Assembly (NCBI GenBank): GCA_900404475.1
Contig: OUQQ01000448.1
Coordinates: forward strand, 1 to 17,195
Reading direction: 5' to 3'
DNA length: 17,195 bases
Source of the DNA: Spongospora subterranea
Lineage: Eukaryota; Endomyxa; Phytomyxea; Plasmodiophorida; Plasmodiophoridae
The position numbers and the translations under genes are program-made. The notes beneath the pieces are model-generated. The model did no database searches. It saw only the letters and a list, made by a program, of their open reading frames with translations, and was not told the origin of the DNA. Shown in pieces: positions 1 to 8,955 of the stretch. Every line of letters begins with the position of its first letter. Positions within the stretch are counted from its first letter, which is position 1.

Positions 1-53
1 TACACGCAGTGCCGTTTTAGGCATTACATTACACCTGCTGCCATCTCGTAACC

Positions 54-419
54 ATGAGCTTCTGGTCAAAGTCGTCCCCAGAGAAGGAACAGTCGTCCAA
101 AAGCGGGGCGGGCTATGTTGAACAGGACACACCCGGGCTAAAGGAAGCCAGATATCAAATTGAGGGTGTGACAGATATGTTTAATCGGTAAATTCAATGC
201 CAAATTTCATTGTTAATGTTGACGTAAAAATTGATCAGAATGAACGATACCTGTTTTGAGAAATGCATCGGAAAAATGAGCGATGCCGAGTTAAATATCG
301 GCGAAATGAGTTGCGTAGACCGCTGCGTAATCAAATACATGCAAGCACAAAATCAGATCGGCTTGAAGTTGAGGGAAGAAACAATGGCGCAACAGCAACA
401 ACAACCTCCCGCGCAATAA
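54..419 (+). CDS. TIM10: TIM10-like small Tim chaperone of the mitochondrial intermembrane space
   Basis: Two exons (54-187, 239-419) joined across a 51-nt GT-AG intron encode 104 residues, close to the usual ~90-100 for the family. Seen in the sequence: VTDMFNR, the conserved helix-1 stretch of Tim10, is split by the intron, and it is followed by the twin CX3C motif (C50-C54 and C70-C74) with 15 residues between the pairs. The tail is glutamine-rich. Known for the family: small Tims form hexamers with Tim9, shielding hydrophobic inner-membrane and beta-barrel precursors; the cysteines form two intramolecular disulfides after Mia40-dependent oxidation. The ATG at 54 is chosen because it starts an uninterrupted frame into the conserved helix and gives an MSF start as in yeast Tim10. 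Only 53 bp of upstream DNA are in the window. Tim9 or Tim8 are less likely because of the VTDMFN signature. Confidence 0.88.
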
Positions 420-636
420 AACATTGTATATATTGTCGTCGCAATTCATCTTGCTGTTCGGCTCAATTACATTCTTGAGATCAGCATCGGCAGCCGCATT
501 TAACTTTCTCCATATCGATGATCTCGGATGACAATTGCTACAGAACGCGAATCTTGGCCAGTTAGTGTTGGGATAATGGTGTCGTCACACGGCCATGGCG
601 ATAAAAAATCACTGGATTGGCGTCATTGGAGGAATT
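420..636. other. Intergenic spacer between TIM10 and the kinase gene
   Basis: This 217-bp stretch separates two genes on the same strand. It should hold the TIM10 3' end and the kinase promoter. A TATA-like run (tgtatata) lies near 426, too close to the TIM10 stop to assign. An in-frame ATG at 595 in a strong context (gccATGg) could extend the kinase by 14 residues. I see no RNA gene or repeat here. Confidence 0.4.
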
Positions 637-1831
637 ATGGATCGATATCGAATCATTCACAAAGTCGGCGAAGGGACGTTCGGTGAGGTGTTCAAAGCCG
701 TCCGAATTCAGGATGGTCGAATAGTGGCATTGAAGCGGATTCACATCCGACGATCGGGACAGGGGCTGCCAAATACGATATTACGAGAAGTGAAAACATT
801 GGAGCACCTTGATCACGATAGTGTTGTGAAGCTATATGAATACTTCTGGAACGGCTCCAGCGCCATTCTGGCTTTGGAATATATGGAAACAGACCTGTAC
901 CACGTCATGGCTCAAATGTCGCGACCGTTCTATGAATCTGAGATTAAGGTCAATTAAATATGTGCAGTTTGAATGCGATTCCGTTTCATCTGCTATGTCA
1001 TCAGTGCATCATGAGAATGATTCTGATCGGCGTCTCGGCTATTCACGACGCTCATATCATCCATCGTGTACTCCATTATCGTCCCGAATCCTCTTTCGCC
1101 ATCTAAAATGCCTTTTGCCATTCTCAGGACATCAAACCGTCAAATATTCTGTTCACTGGTTCGGGAAAGATCAAGATAGGAGATTTTGGTCTAGCGCGAA
1201 TGAACCTCGATCCAGACAAATGCTATTCCCATCAGGTTGCCACAAGGTCAACACCCGCGTCTGGTTCTTTTATGTCGATTTCATTGCTGTTGTCGTGAAG
1301 GTTTTACAGAGCACCTGAATTGCTATATGGATCCCGTAAATATGGGGTTGGCGTTGATTTATGGGCGATTGGCTGCGTCTTTGCCGAGCTATTGAATCAC
1401 AGTCCATTTATAGCCGGCAATGGCGACATCGATCAGCTGTTCAAAGTGTTGAGATTCATGGGAACACCGACCGAGCAAAGTTGGCCTGTAGGATGAAATG
1501 GCGACAGATTGTTGTTCATCATTCTGAAATCGAATAGGGCGTTCAGGATCTTCCTGATTATAACAAGATCAACTTTTCATTCATGCCAGGCATTCCTCTC
1601 AGGAATCTTGTCCCTGACGCATCAGATCAGGCGGTCGCACTTCTCCAGAAGTTTCTGGTCTACAATGCAGCCAATCGCATTGGAACGAAACAGGTAAACA
1701 TGTTCTGATTGGCACAAAACCATTGGCTTAGGTTAGTACAGGCTCTTCAGGACTCATACTTTTACACTGCACCATATTCTGAGACACCGGATAAAATCGT
1801 GCAATTCTTTCCTATAAAACAAAAGAGATAA
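637..1831 (+). CDS. CDK20/CCRK-like cyclin-dependent protein kinase
   Basis: Six exons (637-948, 1005-1067, 1128-1246, 1301-1487, 1538-1693, 1742-1831) with introns of 48-60 nt encode 308 residues. Seen: glycine loop GEGTFGEVF (11-19), catalytic lysine K33, a PSTAIRE-like helix PNTILRE, catalytic loop HRDIKPSN (124-131), DFGLAR (from 144), and activation segment SHQVATRFYRAPE with Ser159 at the T-loop phosphorylation position. The C-lobe has LPDYNKINF and a YFYTAP ending, which resemble CDK20 more than CDK7. Known: CDK20 acts as a CDK-activating kinase and, in algae and animals, controls ciliary length. The ATG at 637 gives the MDRY start that matches the MDQY start of human CDK20; 595 is the alternative. 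The usual Trp of WYRAPE is Phe. The gene ends 46 bp from BCS1, tail to tail. A CDK7-type assignment is the main alternative. Confidence 0.85.
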
Positions 1832-1877
1832 CTATGACGTATTTGCCAACATCGGGTTTAGAACAATTCATTTCAAA

Positions 1878-3618
1878 TCAGTCTTTGCAAAATCCAGATC
1901 CAGACTGTGGATTGAACACCACTCGATCTACATCGAATGCAGTTAGTCTTCGCCGACGAGGCCTATTTTCACTGGTTTCGGGAGAAACTTGGGGCGGTGT
2001 CAACATCGGCGCTGATACCTGATTAGCTATGTGCTGTGCGAAATTATCAACAGCATTAGTAGGAGACGCCTTATATCTCATCAGATAACCTTGCAAAGAT
2101 GCCATGCTTAATAGAGCCGAATCCGGCATCTTGTCGACGAACGACTGCGAGAGTTCCTCGATATTGGGCATCCCCTGATAGAACTTCATGAACAACCTTT
2201 GAGCTTGTGATTTAGAGCTATGTCGAATATAAAGTGATAGATCTACTCGCCCTGTTGTCGCAAACACTCAGAGTTCAGCAAATTTGATCGGTTGACCAGA
2301 AAACTGACCGCATACATACCAGGGCGCATTAGGGCTGGGTCAAGTCGCTCTATGAAATTAGTGGTCATAAACACAATCCGTTCTTCACTTGATGCGATCC
2401 CATCTAATGTGTTTAATAATCCACTGAATGTGACCTGGCTGCGGCTGTCGGCTCCGGTTGATCGCTGCACGAAAGCCGCATCAATATCTGTTTGAATCTC
2501 AGAACGCCATAATTCAGTGATCCAGAATCCGGTTGACCTTCTAGGAGTAGGATGGACTGTTGAGGGAGATTGCTCATCGCTATCGCCAGCCGATCGTCGG
2601 TCATATCTCTGTCAGATACCGACAAAATACAGATATTGTAATTGAGATAACCGGCTAAAGCGTAAATGAAGGAGGTCTTCCCACCGCCTGGTGGACCATG
2701 AACTAGATATCCTCTTCGGTAGGGAATCCCTTGTTCGTGATACCATTTGGCAGATTTTCTCCATTCATCGAGATCGGCTACGATTCTTTCACCGACTCCA
2801 TCTTCTAATATTACTGAATCAAGAGATCGCTTTTGCCTCGCTAATCAAGATACCCTACGACTAAATAAAAACTGGTTAGACAAAGAGCGGATGTCTCTTA
2901 CGGTGGCCAAACTGTTTCCACTCTGATCCCCAGCTGGAATAGATAACAGTATTCCCTTTCTGTTCGTCAAGAGCAGCGTCTCGTGCTTGATGAAGCAATT
3001 TATCGAATACGGTTGTATCTCGGCCAATACATGTTAAAACCACCTTCTCCCAAGGAACACCTGTTGACCTCAACCGTCAGAATTACGCAGAATCATCAAA
3101 GACAACGTCCAATACCCGATTCAATGGAAAATGTCCCATGTTGCCGTTCACGTTCCACCCAAATTAATCTATTGAGCAGTTGGGAATCAAGATTGGGGTT
3201 CAATCGTTGGCGCTAATCTGACCTATTATCTTGCCAGAATACATGGCGGCCAGGTCCAGGAATCTGATTTCAAGTCATACAATGACGACAGATAGACTAT
3301 GTGTTCCAGCACCTTTGTGAATCGATGAATAGCAGAACCATCACATAATCGATCATGAACAGTAGAGACTGTGAGATGCTGAGTATTTCGTCCTTGATTA
3401 CTGATCCAGTTCAGCACCCAAGGGTAACTGGCATCCTTTGACGTCACTTCCAACGTCATCAGAAAATGACGTCGCGCCATCATACCGGCCAACGACGACG
3501 CTTTCCTGGTTAGCTGCGCAACCGCACCTAGAACGGCGAGACCAAATCCACCCGAGAAGAACACGTTATCAGTGGAAAACAATTTGCCAAACATGGCTGT
3601 TGGGCTGGATTCATTCAT
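1878..3618 (-). CDS. BCS1: Mitochondrial chaperone Bcs1, AAA ATPase
   Basis: Six exons on the minus strand (3618-3281, 3168-3116, 3060-2902, 2840-2538, 2487-2320, 2251-1878) encode 464 residues; human BCS1L has 419. Seen: an N-terminal hydrophobic segment (about 18-40) followed by the BCS1_N region ([23 protein letters not shown]-like SGVPWEKV), then the AAA module with [17 protein letters not shown] (Walker A about 232-239), Walker B LLLEDIDAAF (from 281) and RPGRVDL (about 339-345). The C-terminus carries QGYLMRYK, as in animal and fungal Bcs1, then a basic tail. Known: Bcs1 sits in the inner membrane and moves the folded Rieske Fe-S protein into complex III. Its presence implies a cytochrome bc1 respiratory chain. 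Intron 1 is 112 nt, twice the local norm. The exact donor of that intron is the weakest junction; the rest are phase-consistent and match the family. Confidence 0.9.
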
Positions 3619-3820
3619 GATTCAACAATCTGACAACACCTATATAATTATCCAAATTGCTTGATAACCTGTAAAAACCCCATCTGCTGGTATTTGCGGC
3701 GGAGCACCCCAGCAAGTCATTTGGTTGCGCCATGCTGTAGGCTGACCTACCCCGTGGCCGTTATTTTCACGACTGCCTGCCGGTATCGTAACGTAAACGC
3801 CCAGGAGCTACCTGTTGACC
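3619..3820. promoter_or_regulatory. Divergent intergenic region between BCS1 and the PPR gene
   Basis: This 202-bp stretch lies between two start codons that point away from each other, so it should hold both promoters. Only position supports this. An A/T-rich tatataatta at 3641-3650 sits 22 bp upstream of the BCS1 ATG. No coding exon is convincing here; a 71-codon open frame from 3661 looks like chance. Confidence 0.4.
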
Positions 3821-4740
3821 ATGTCAGTATTGAGAGGCAATGCCAGGGCAGCTCAAGCAGTTGCGCCATATCTTGACCGTGTATTACAGCGATTGCAAGC
3901 CAAACCTAATGTAGGAACAATGTGCCCAGGGTTATGGACTTGGCGCTCATTCGAGTTTCCCTCCAGCAAATTCCGAAACAGGTTTTGACGAGGGCAGAGC
4001 AATCACTGAAAGAACGCTGCCAAAAGATATGTGAGCAGGCAGATCGATTACATGATGATGCACAGATGGCATCGGATTATATGGCCAGGAATAAAATACT
4101 TCACAAACGGCTAATCACAACAGGCAAGAGTCTTGGTGAATGCCTTGCAGATGCCGCCAAGATGAAGTCGTATGCGGTCGCAGAGAACATTTTTGATTCA
4201 TATAAACAAAGGTTTTCGGCGAAGGTCCGTTCGTGCCCTGAATAGTTCACGATTCATCGGTGCTCAGTTAATTGATTGTAGGCATATCATTACAATGCTT
4301 TGTTGGGTCTAGCTCCTCAAGAACAAACATTCGCAATCTTCAAAAAAATGTTAACAAAGAAAGTTCTTCCTGATGTTCGTTCTTTCTCAGTAATGTTTGA
4401 TCGATGCCGTGATGAAAGCGAACTGTCGCATTTGCTGGAGCTATTGTCCCAGCAAAAGATGCGACCAGATATCGTCGCCTGTACAGCCATGGTTCGCTCT
4501 GTTAATCGTATTCGTGGCGCAGAACAAGCATTCAAGATGTTCGAAGAAATCGATAGATGGTGTGTCAAACCGGACAACATTCTCTATTCGGTACTGTTAG
4601 ATATAGCTACTCGAAGCCGCAACCACGTACGTTCTCGACAAATAATCGAGCGGATACGAGAGTCGGGATTAGTTCCTGATATTCGATTGGAAGCGATGAT
4701 GAAATCGGCCTCCGGTGCTGTAAAGCGTCGGAAACCTTGA
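3821..4740 (+). CDS. Pentatricopeptide repeat (PPR) protein, probably mitochondrial
   Basis: Three exons (3821-3910, 3967-4224, 4282-4740) encode about 268 residues. Seen: an N-terminus rich in Arg and Ala with few acids (MSVLRGNARAAQ), consistent with a mitochondrial presequence, a helical middle region, and from about residue 117 four PPR-type helical pairs. Typical PPR elements are YNALLGLAP, FAIFKKM, VLPDVRSFSVMFDRC, MRPDIVACTAMV, CVKPDNILYSVLLD and GLVPDIRLEAM. Known: PPR proteins bind organellar RNA in a sequence-specific way, mainly for processing, stability or translation. The specific target cannot be read here. Exon 2 could instead begin at 3982, since two acceptors 15 nt apart are both in frame. 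The stop codon is 11 bp from the stop of the opposing phosphatase gene. Family assignment is solid; precise orthology is not. Confidence 0.78.
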
Positions 4741-4751
4741 TATTTTGATAT

Positions 4752-5978
4752 TTATACAGCTTCACTGTTACGAAAATCGGCAATTTCGTGGTATTCTTGG
4801 GACGGCAAAGGATATGGCTTATCCGGATTTAACGGATGCCATACGGATGGGAAATGAAGTCGGTAAACGACATACGCGACAGTGGACCCAATTATCGCTC
4901 CAGCAATAACATCACTAGGGTGATGCCAATGATCCCGTAAACGCGAACACGAAATGAAACCAGCTAATCTAAAAAAGGGTCATGATTTCTCCCAGGAGTA
5001 CGGGCCCGACAGACCGACATTGTGGGGGAGATACTTGATAAGAACCGAACAAAACATGGTCCAGCTGATGACAATTTAGATTTACCCAGTAGCCACAGCG
5101 TCAGAAATAGCAACCCTGATATAGTTCAGGGTGAATCAGGGCAATCGACATGATAAACTTGGTATCTCTGATTACCGGCAAATGCGAACGAGGAATGTCC
5201 CGAAGGGAAGCTGCGGAATGCTTTGGAAATGACGAGTTCCTGAGGGTCATCGGACACTAGCAACAGAATGCAAATGGAAAAGACACACCGATTCTTGACA
5301 CGCTGTGCCATCGTACTGACACAGCTGAAAGAAATTCGGACGAGGACGGCCAACGAAGTTCTTGATGGACATCGTGAGAAACTGAGTCAGCGATAGACAT
5401 TGGGCAAGACCCAACTGAAATTGAACTAAGTTTGATACCGATACCATGAATTAACTAAAACGCATACGACCAACCGAAGATCTGACAAAATCCGGTAAAT
5501 CCTGATTGAAGAATCGGCTTTGAAGAGCGAAGACTAAAAGAGGAATGACGGATCCAAAGACGGCACATAGCCACCAGGGGACCGTGTCTGGACGGACAGA
5601 GAACTGCAGTACCAAAAGATAAATGAGCTACCCAGAAGCATTTGTCGGGTCATTAAGCCCGCTATATTACGGATAGGTTGGCGTCATTTGTGTTGATCTC
5701 TTGATGGAATGGTTGACATAACTTGATTAACCCTGATATTATCAGCAGTAAACCACATACAACCCAGTCGTAAACGAGGAAACGGAGCGTCCAATGCAAT
5801 CGCTTGTTTAATCTCCCACGGGGGTCGACGCCCACCGCATTGAAATCGCTAACAAATATGCCCTTTTGTGGCTAAATCAGATAAAAATAACGTAGTTTTC
5901 TCGAGTTTGAATTACTTGGTCATCGATGAATGGTGATGGCGGTTCGAGCTCCTCATTCCTGCCTTGTAATCTGCCCAT
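4752..5978 (-). CDS. PAP2-family lipid phosphate phosphatase (DPP1/LPP-like), six-TM membrane protein
   Basis: Seven exons (5978-5916, 5871-5671, 5603-5475, 5414-5289, 5239-5176, 5115-5035, 4963-4752) give 291 residues, the family's usual size. Seen: cytosolic N-terminus, TM1 after RFLVYDW, then PDTVPWW, and all three phosphatase signatures: KNFVGRPRP (K149, R156-P157), PSGH (185-188) and SRLRDHWHHPSD (S228, R229, H235, D239). Known: these residues form the active site that dephosphorylates phosphatidate, diacylglycerol pyrophosphate or related lipids at the lumenal or outer membrane face; H235 would be the nucleophile. The C-terminal tail is polar and cytosolic. The least certain part is exon 6 and the following 71-nt intron, which set TM5; another frame also reads as a TM5. 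The first exon rests on phase match across a 44-nt intron and a good ATG. Confidence 0.82.
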
Positions 5979-6368
5979 AACTGATGAGGTCCTGGCTATC
6001 AATGCCAACTCAGCAACGCCGTCCAAAGTTCTATGAGATCAACTTTTTCACCACCGTCCTACCTTTGAAGATCATGCAAACTAGACAGACATCGGTGGAG
6101 TCGAGCGAATGAGAAAGGGCTCTTCGATCAGAGCGACCTGGAAACAGGTGGTGTTAAAACTGAGATGGATTACCCAATTCAGTACCGGACTTTACCATAA
6201 CATTACTCCCTTCTCCAACTTATTGAGGGGGTCCTGTCCTGTCCTGTCCTGTCCTGTCCTGTCCTGTCCTCAAAAGTCTGGTTAGGGCAACCTGACCTGT
6301 GCATCAACACGTCCAGGGGTCACGTGTTTATCGAAAACAATCGAAAATCGCTCAGAGCCGTATCCGGT
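5979..6368. other. Unresolved 390-bp stretch between the PAP2 gene and the unknown gene
   Basis: No gene could be assigned. The stretch holds a (GTCCT)8 microsatellite at 6231-6270. Short frames that read like protein exist on both strands: on the plus strand an ATG at 6002 opens 36 codons, and a 53-nt GT-AG segment (6094-6146) would splice it to a frame open to 6389; on the minus strand two short frames around 6003-6130 end in stops. None of them matches a family I know, and they exclude one another. The stretch also contains the promoter of the PAP2 gene, whose ATG is at 5978. Confidence 0.45.
6231..6270. repeat. (GTCCT)8 pentanucleotide microsatellite
   Basis: Eight perfect copies of GTCCT run from 6231 to 6270. 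The flanks are a short G-run on the left and CAAAAG on the right. Perfect copies of this length usually vary between strains by slippage. It is not a telomere-type repeat. It lies outside the genes I could support. Confidence 0.97.
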
Positions 6369-6890
6369 CTACGACAAAATCGCGTTTAGGAGACGATCGT
6401 TGAAGACTGCATGGAGGTGATCAACGAGGGGTAGCTTGTGTGGACCAGGTCAAGTGTTCACAGAACTCCATGTTCTCACTCCGATACTGCCAGATCACCG
6501 ACGCAGCTCAGAGACTCGTTTCAACACCTGAACTGGTCCGCAAACAATCCCTCGTTGAATATAGCATCTCTGTCTGCGGTGGAAGAGACTGGCTTTCTCG
6601 AACAGAGAACTTGCCACAGTGGGGGGTTCCGGTATCAACGGCCATCTAAATCATTCAGGAACGTCGAAACGGCGATAGCATCTCCTGAACCGGCAATCAA
6701 CGGAAATCGCTGTTCCCCAAAAAAAAATAGTGCAGCAGCTACGATAGCACCCAATTCATGCAACCCCGCTCTTGTAAGTTCGAATGAGATTCCAAAAAAT
6801 CTGGCCAACAATCTGACTTTGGTTAGAACCAACGTTTCCGCATTTTTCTTCCTACAGACTTCGACCAATATACCGTTCCCACATGTACAT
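6369..6890 (-). CDS. Hypothetical small protein, tentative five-exon model
   Basis: I do not recognise this gene. The model has exons 6890-6874, 6812-6640, 6588-6528, a 7-nt exon 6486-6480, and 6434-6369, giving about 107 residues. Seen: the first three exons join in phase across 61-nt and 51-nt GT-AG introns, and the product begins MYMWERLLARFFG, continues with a hydrophobic stretch (GAIVAAALFFFG) and then an acidic helical part (NEGLFADQF). The last two exons need a micro-exon between introns of only 41 and 45 nt and are weak. The gene would be divergent from CDC16, with 79 bp between start codons. A 152-codon open frame runs antisense across the same DNA (6438-6896, plus strand) and is the competing explanation; it has no recognisable motif. 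Function cannot be inferred. Confidence 0.38.
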
Positions 6891-6969
6891 AAATAATGCG
6901 TCAGTCAGGTGTGTACAGACTTGTTATCAAACACTCAATTGAAATCCGTTGGCGATATTGCAGTTCGCC
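6891..6969. promoter_or_regulatory. Short divergent spacer upstream of CDC16
   Basis: If the minus-strand unknown gene is real, 79 bp separate its ATG from that of CDC16 and must serve both as promoter and 5' leader. No clear TATA box is visible. The call rests on position only. Confidence 0.3.
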
Positions 6970-8839
6970 ATGGGGCAATTACCTGTTGATGGTATGCGAC
7001 ATTTCATTGGATCTTCTTATGCATATGGCTGCATGGATAGTGCACTCTTCTTCGCCGATAAGCTCGTGTCGATGTCGTCCAACCACGAAGATCTTTTCAC
7101 GCTGGCAACGCTGTTTTTTAACAATCGAGAGTTCAAACGCGCGCTGCATTTATTGATGAAGTCTGAATATATATCGGTTGACAAGTTCAAACTGTTAGCG
7201 GCACGATGTTTTGTAAGCGATCTTCGGCTATGTCAATGGCAAGTTTGTAATATGGTAAATCAATACTAGATTGAGATGAAAGATTGGGATGGAGCATTAA
7301 ATATGATTGGGGAAGATAATGATCCAGTTGACCAGATCAGCGATGGTGCCGATTTCAATGTGAGTTCTGTTTGTCGATCGTTATCTGGGTCTAAATTTTC
7401 CATTGTGAAGTTAGCCAGTGCAATGTGTCTCTTAAGAGGTGTTGCATATGAGGCACTGGAGAATAGAAGACGGTCGACATTCTGGTTCAAACAGGCTTTG
7501 ATTTACGATGTTCGATGCTATGATGCGTTTAGGTATTAAACTCTCTGAAGGCCGTTACCCTTTGTGATGCCCCGACTTTGTATAGCCGCTTGATTCACGA
7601 AAGAATGCTCTCGGTTGAAGAAGAGCGTATTTTTTTCGGGAATCTAAAATTTACACCGGAGTTGCAGTGGCTGAAAGAGTTATATTCTTGTGAGATCAGT
7701 CAGGTAATATGCGGTGTCAATGCGTTAAATTGAACCGATTCAAACTAGCATGAACAGTATGATTACAGCAAACAGTCGTTGCCGTTGATTATCCCGAAGT
7801 TCACCGAATACAACCTACTCGATAATGCCAGTGTCGTTGCTTGCTTGGCTCAAAGCGCCTACAATCGCAATGAGTTCAAATACGCCTATGACGTATCTAA
7901 AGGTACCTCTGTTTGCTGTTCTTGAGCTCCAGAAAACGTTCTCCTAGCTGATTTTATCGCCAGGCATTATCGAGAAGAACCCGTACCACCGAGGCATATT
8001 GCCGATATATATATGCTGCCTTGTAGAGCTTAAATATAAGAGTGAACTGTTCTACAGCTCACACCAGTTGGTTGAATCATATTCTAACCACGCCATCAGT
8101 TGGTTTTCTGTTGCCTGTTATTACTATCTTATTGGGCGATATGATGGTGAGACAATTACCCTTAGTGGGCGCCCATATGCATACGAACTGACGAAAGTGT
8201 GTAGTCGCCCGACGTTATTTCAGTAGGGCCAGTACGGTTGATTCACACTTTGTCCCAGCTATAATTGGCTATGGTCATTCGTTTGCAGCGCAAGACGAGT
8301 CTGATCAGGCTATGACAGCGTACAGAACAGCGGAGCGTATTTTCAAAGGTTCACACATTCCGATTCTCTACCTGGGCCTAGAATACCTAAGGACGAATAA
8401 CTTGAAAAATGCTCAATCGTTTTTCACGCAGAGTCTGACATCGTGCCCAACGGATCCTTTGATCTACAACGAGCTCGGCGTTGTTCATTTCCGAAACAGT
8501 CAATATTCTGACGCTATTCAATATTTCTCGAAGGCAATTGAACTGATCGCAAGCAACACCCACCCTTTCTGGGAGGCTGTATTTTTCAACATCGGTCACT
8601 GCTTTCGTAAGATAGGTGACTATCAAAAGGCTCTAGAATATTACGAGATCGCTAAAGCGATTTTTCCCAAAAACCCAACGATACACACCTCTATAGGATT
8701 CGCCTATCATCTTCAAGGAGATTGTCATAGAGCTATTGACAACTACCACAAAGCTCTCGGGATCCATTCAAAAGACATGCTAACATCCGATCTGCTATCA
8801 AGGGCGCTTTCTGAGGTGTTTTCATCGTCGCCCACCTAA
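6970..8839 (+). CDS. CDC16: Anaphase-promoting complex subunit Cdc16/APC6, TPR protein
   Basis: Six exons (6970-7212, 7270-7532, 7586-7703, 7749-7902, 7964-8146, 8205-8839) with introns of 45-61 nt encode 531 residues; human CDC16 has 620. Seen: SALFFADKLV and KLLAARCF near the N-terminus, MCLLRGVAYEALENR, the central LPIYICCLVELKYKSELFY and WFSVACYYYLIG, then ARRYFSRAS, GYGHSFAAQDESDQAM and LYLGLEYLRTNN, each placed as in human CDC16. The C-terminal half is tandem TPR helices (NELGVVHFR, FNIGHCFRKIGDYQKALEYY, SIGFAYHLQGD). Known: Cdc16 dimerises in the TPR lobe of the APC/C, the ubiquitin ligase that triggers anaphase and mitotic exit. The ATG at 6970 is in a strong context (gccATGg); ATG 6994 is an alternative. 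The acidic C-terminal tail of the animal protein is absent. It faces the polycystin-like gene tail to tail. Confidence 0.93.
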
Positions 8840-8955
8840 GTTCTATAAATCTCCTCCCCGCTAGCTCAATATGTCACTCTTTGATTTGGTTGTTAAGCAG
8901 TATTCCCATCTCTGGCTAAAGTAAACTAGAGTATGCTATTTATGATAACTACATG
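8840..8955. other. Convergent 3' spacer between CDC16 and the polycystin-like gene
   Basis: These 116 bp lie between two facing stop codons. It is too short to hold the missing channel part of the polycystin-like protein. No exon, repeat or RNA gene is visible. Confidence 0.5.

Noticed and set aside
836..1318. Plus-strand 160-codon frame over the kinase
   Set aside because: It runs through kinase introns in another frame; the HRD, DFG and APE motifs all lie in the spliced frames.
6231..6270. Telomere or subtelomere repeat
   Set aside because: The unit GTCCT does not resemble known telomere repeats and is flanked on both sides by ordinary genes.
6438..6896. Plus-strand 152-codon open frame
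   Set aside because: No motif, low-complexity composition, and antisense to a minus-strand model whose first three exons join in phase. Kept as a competing possibility in the unknown-gene entry.
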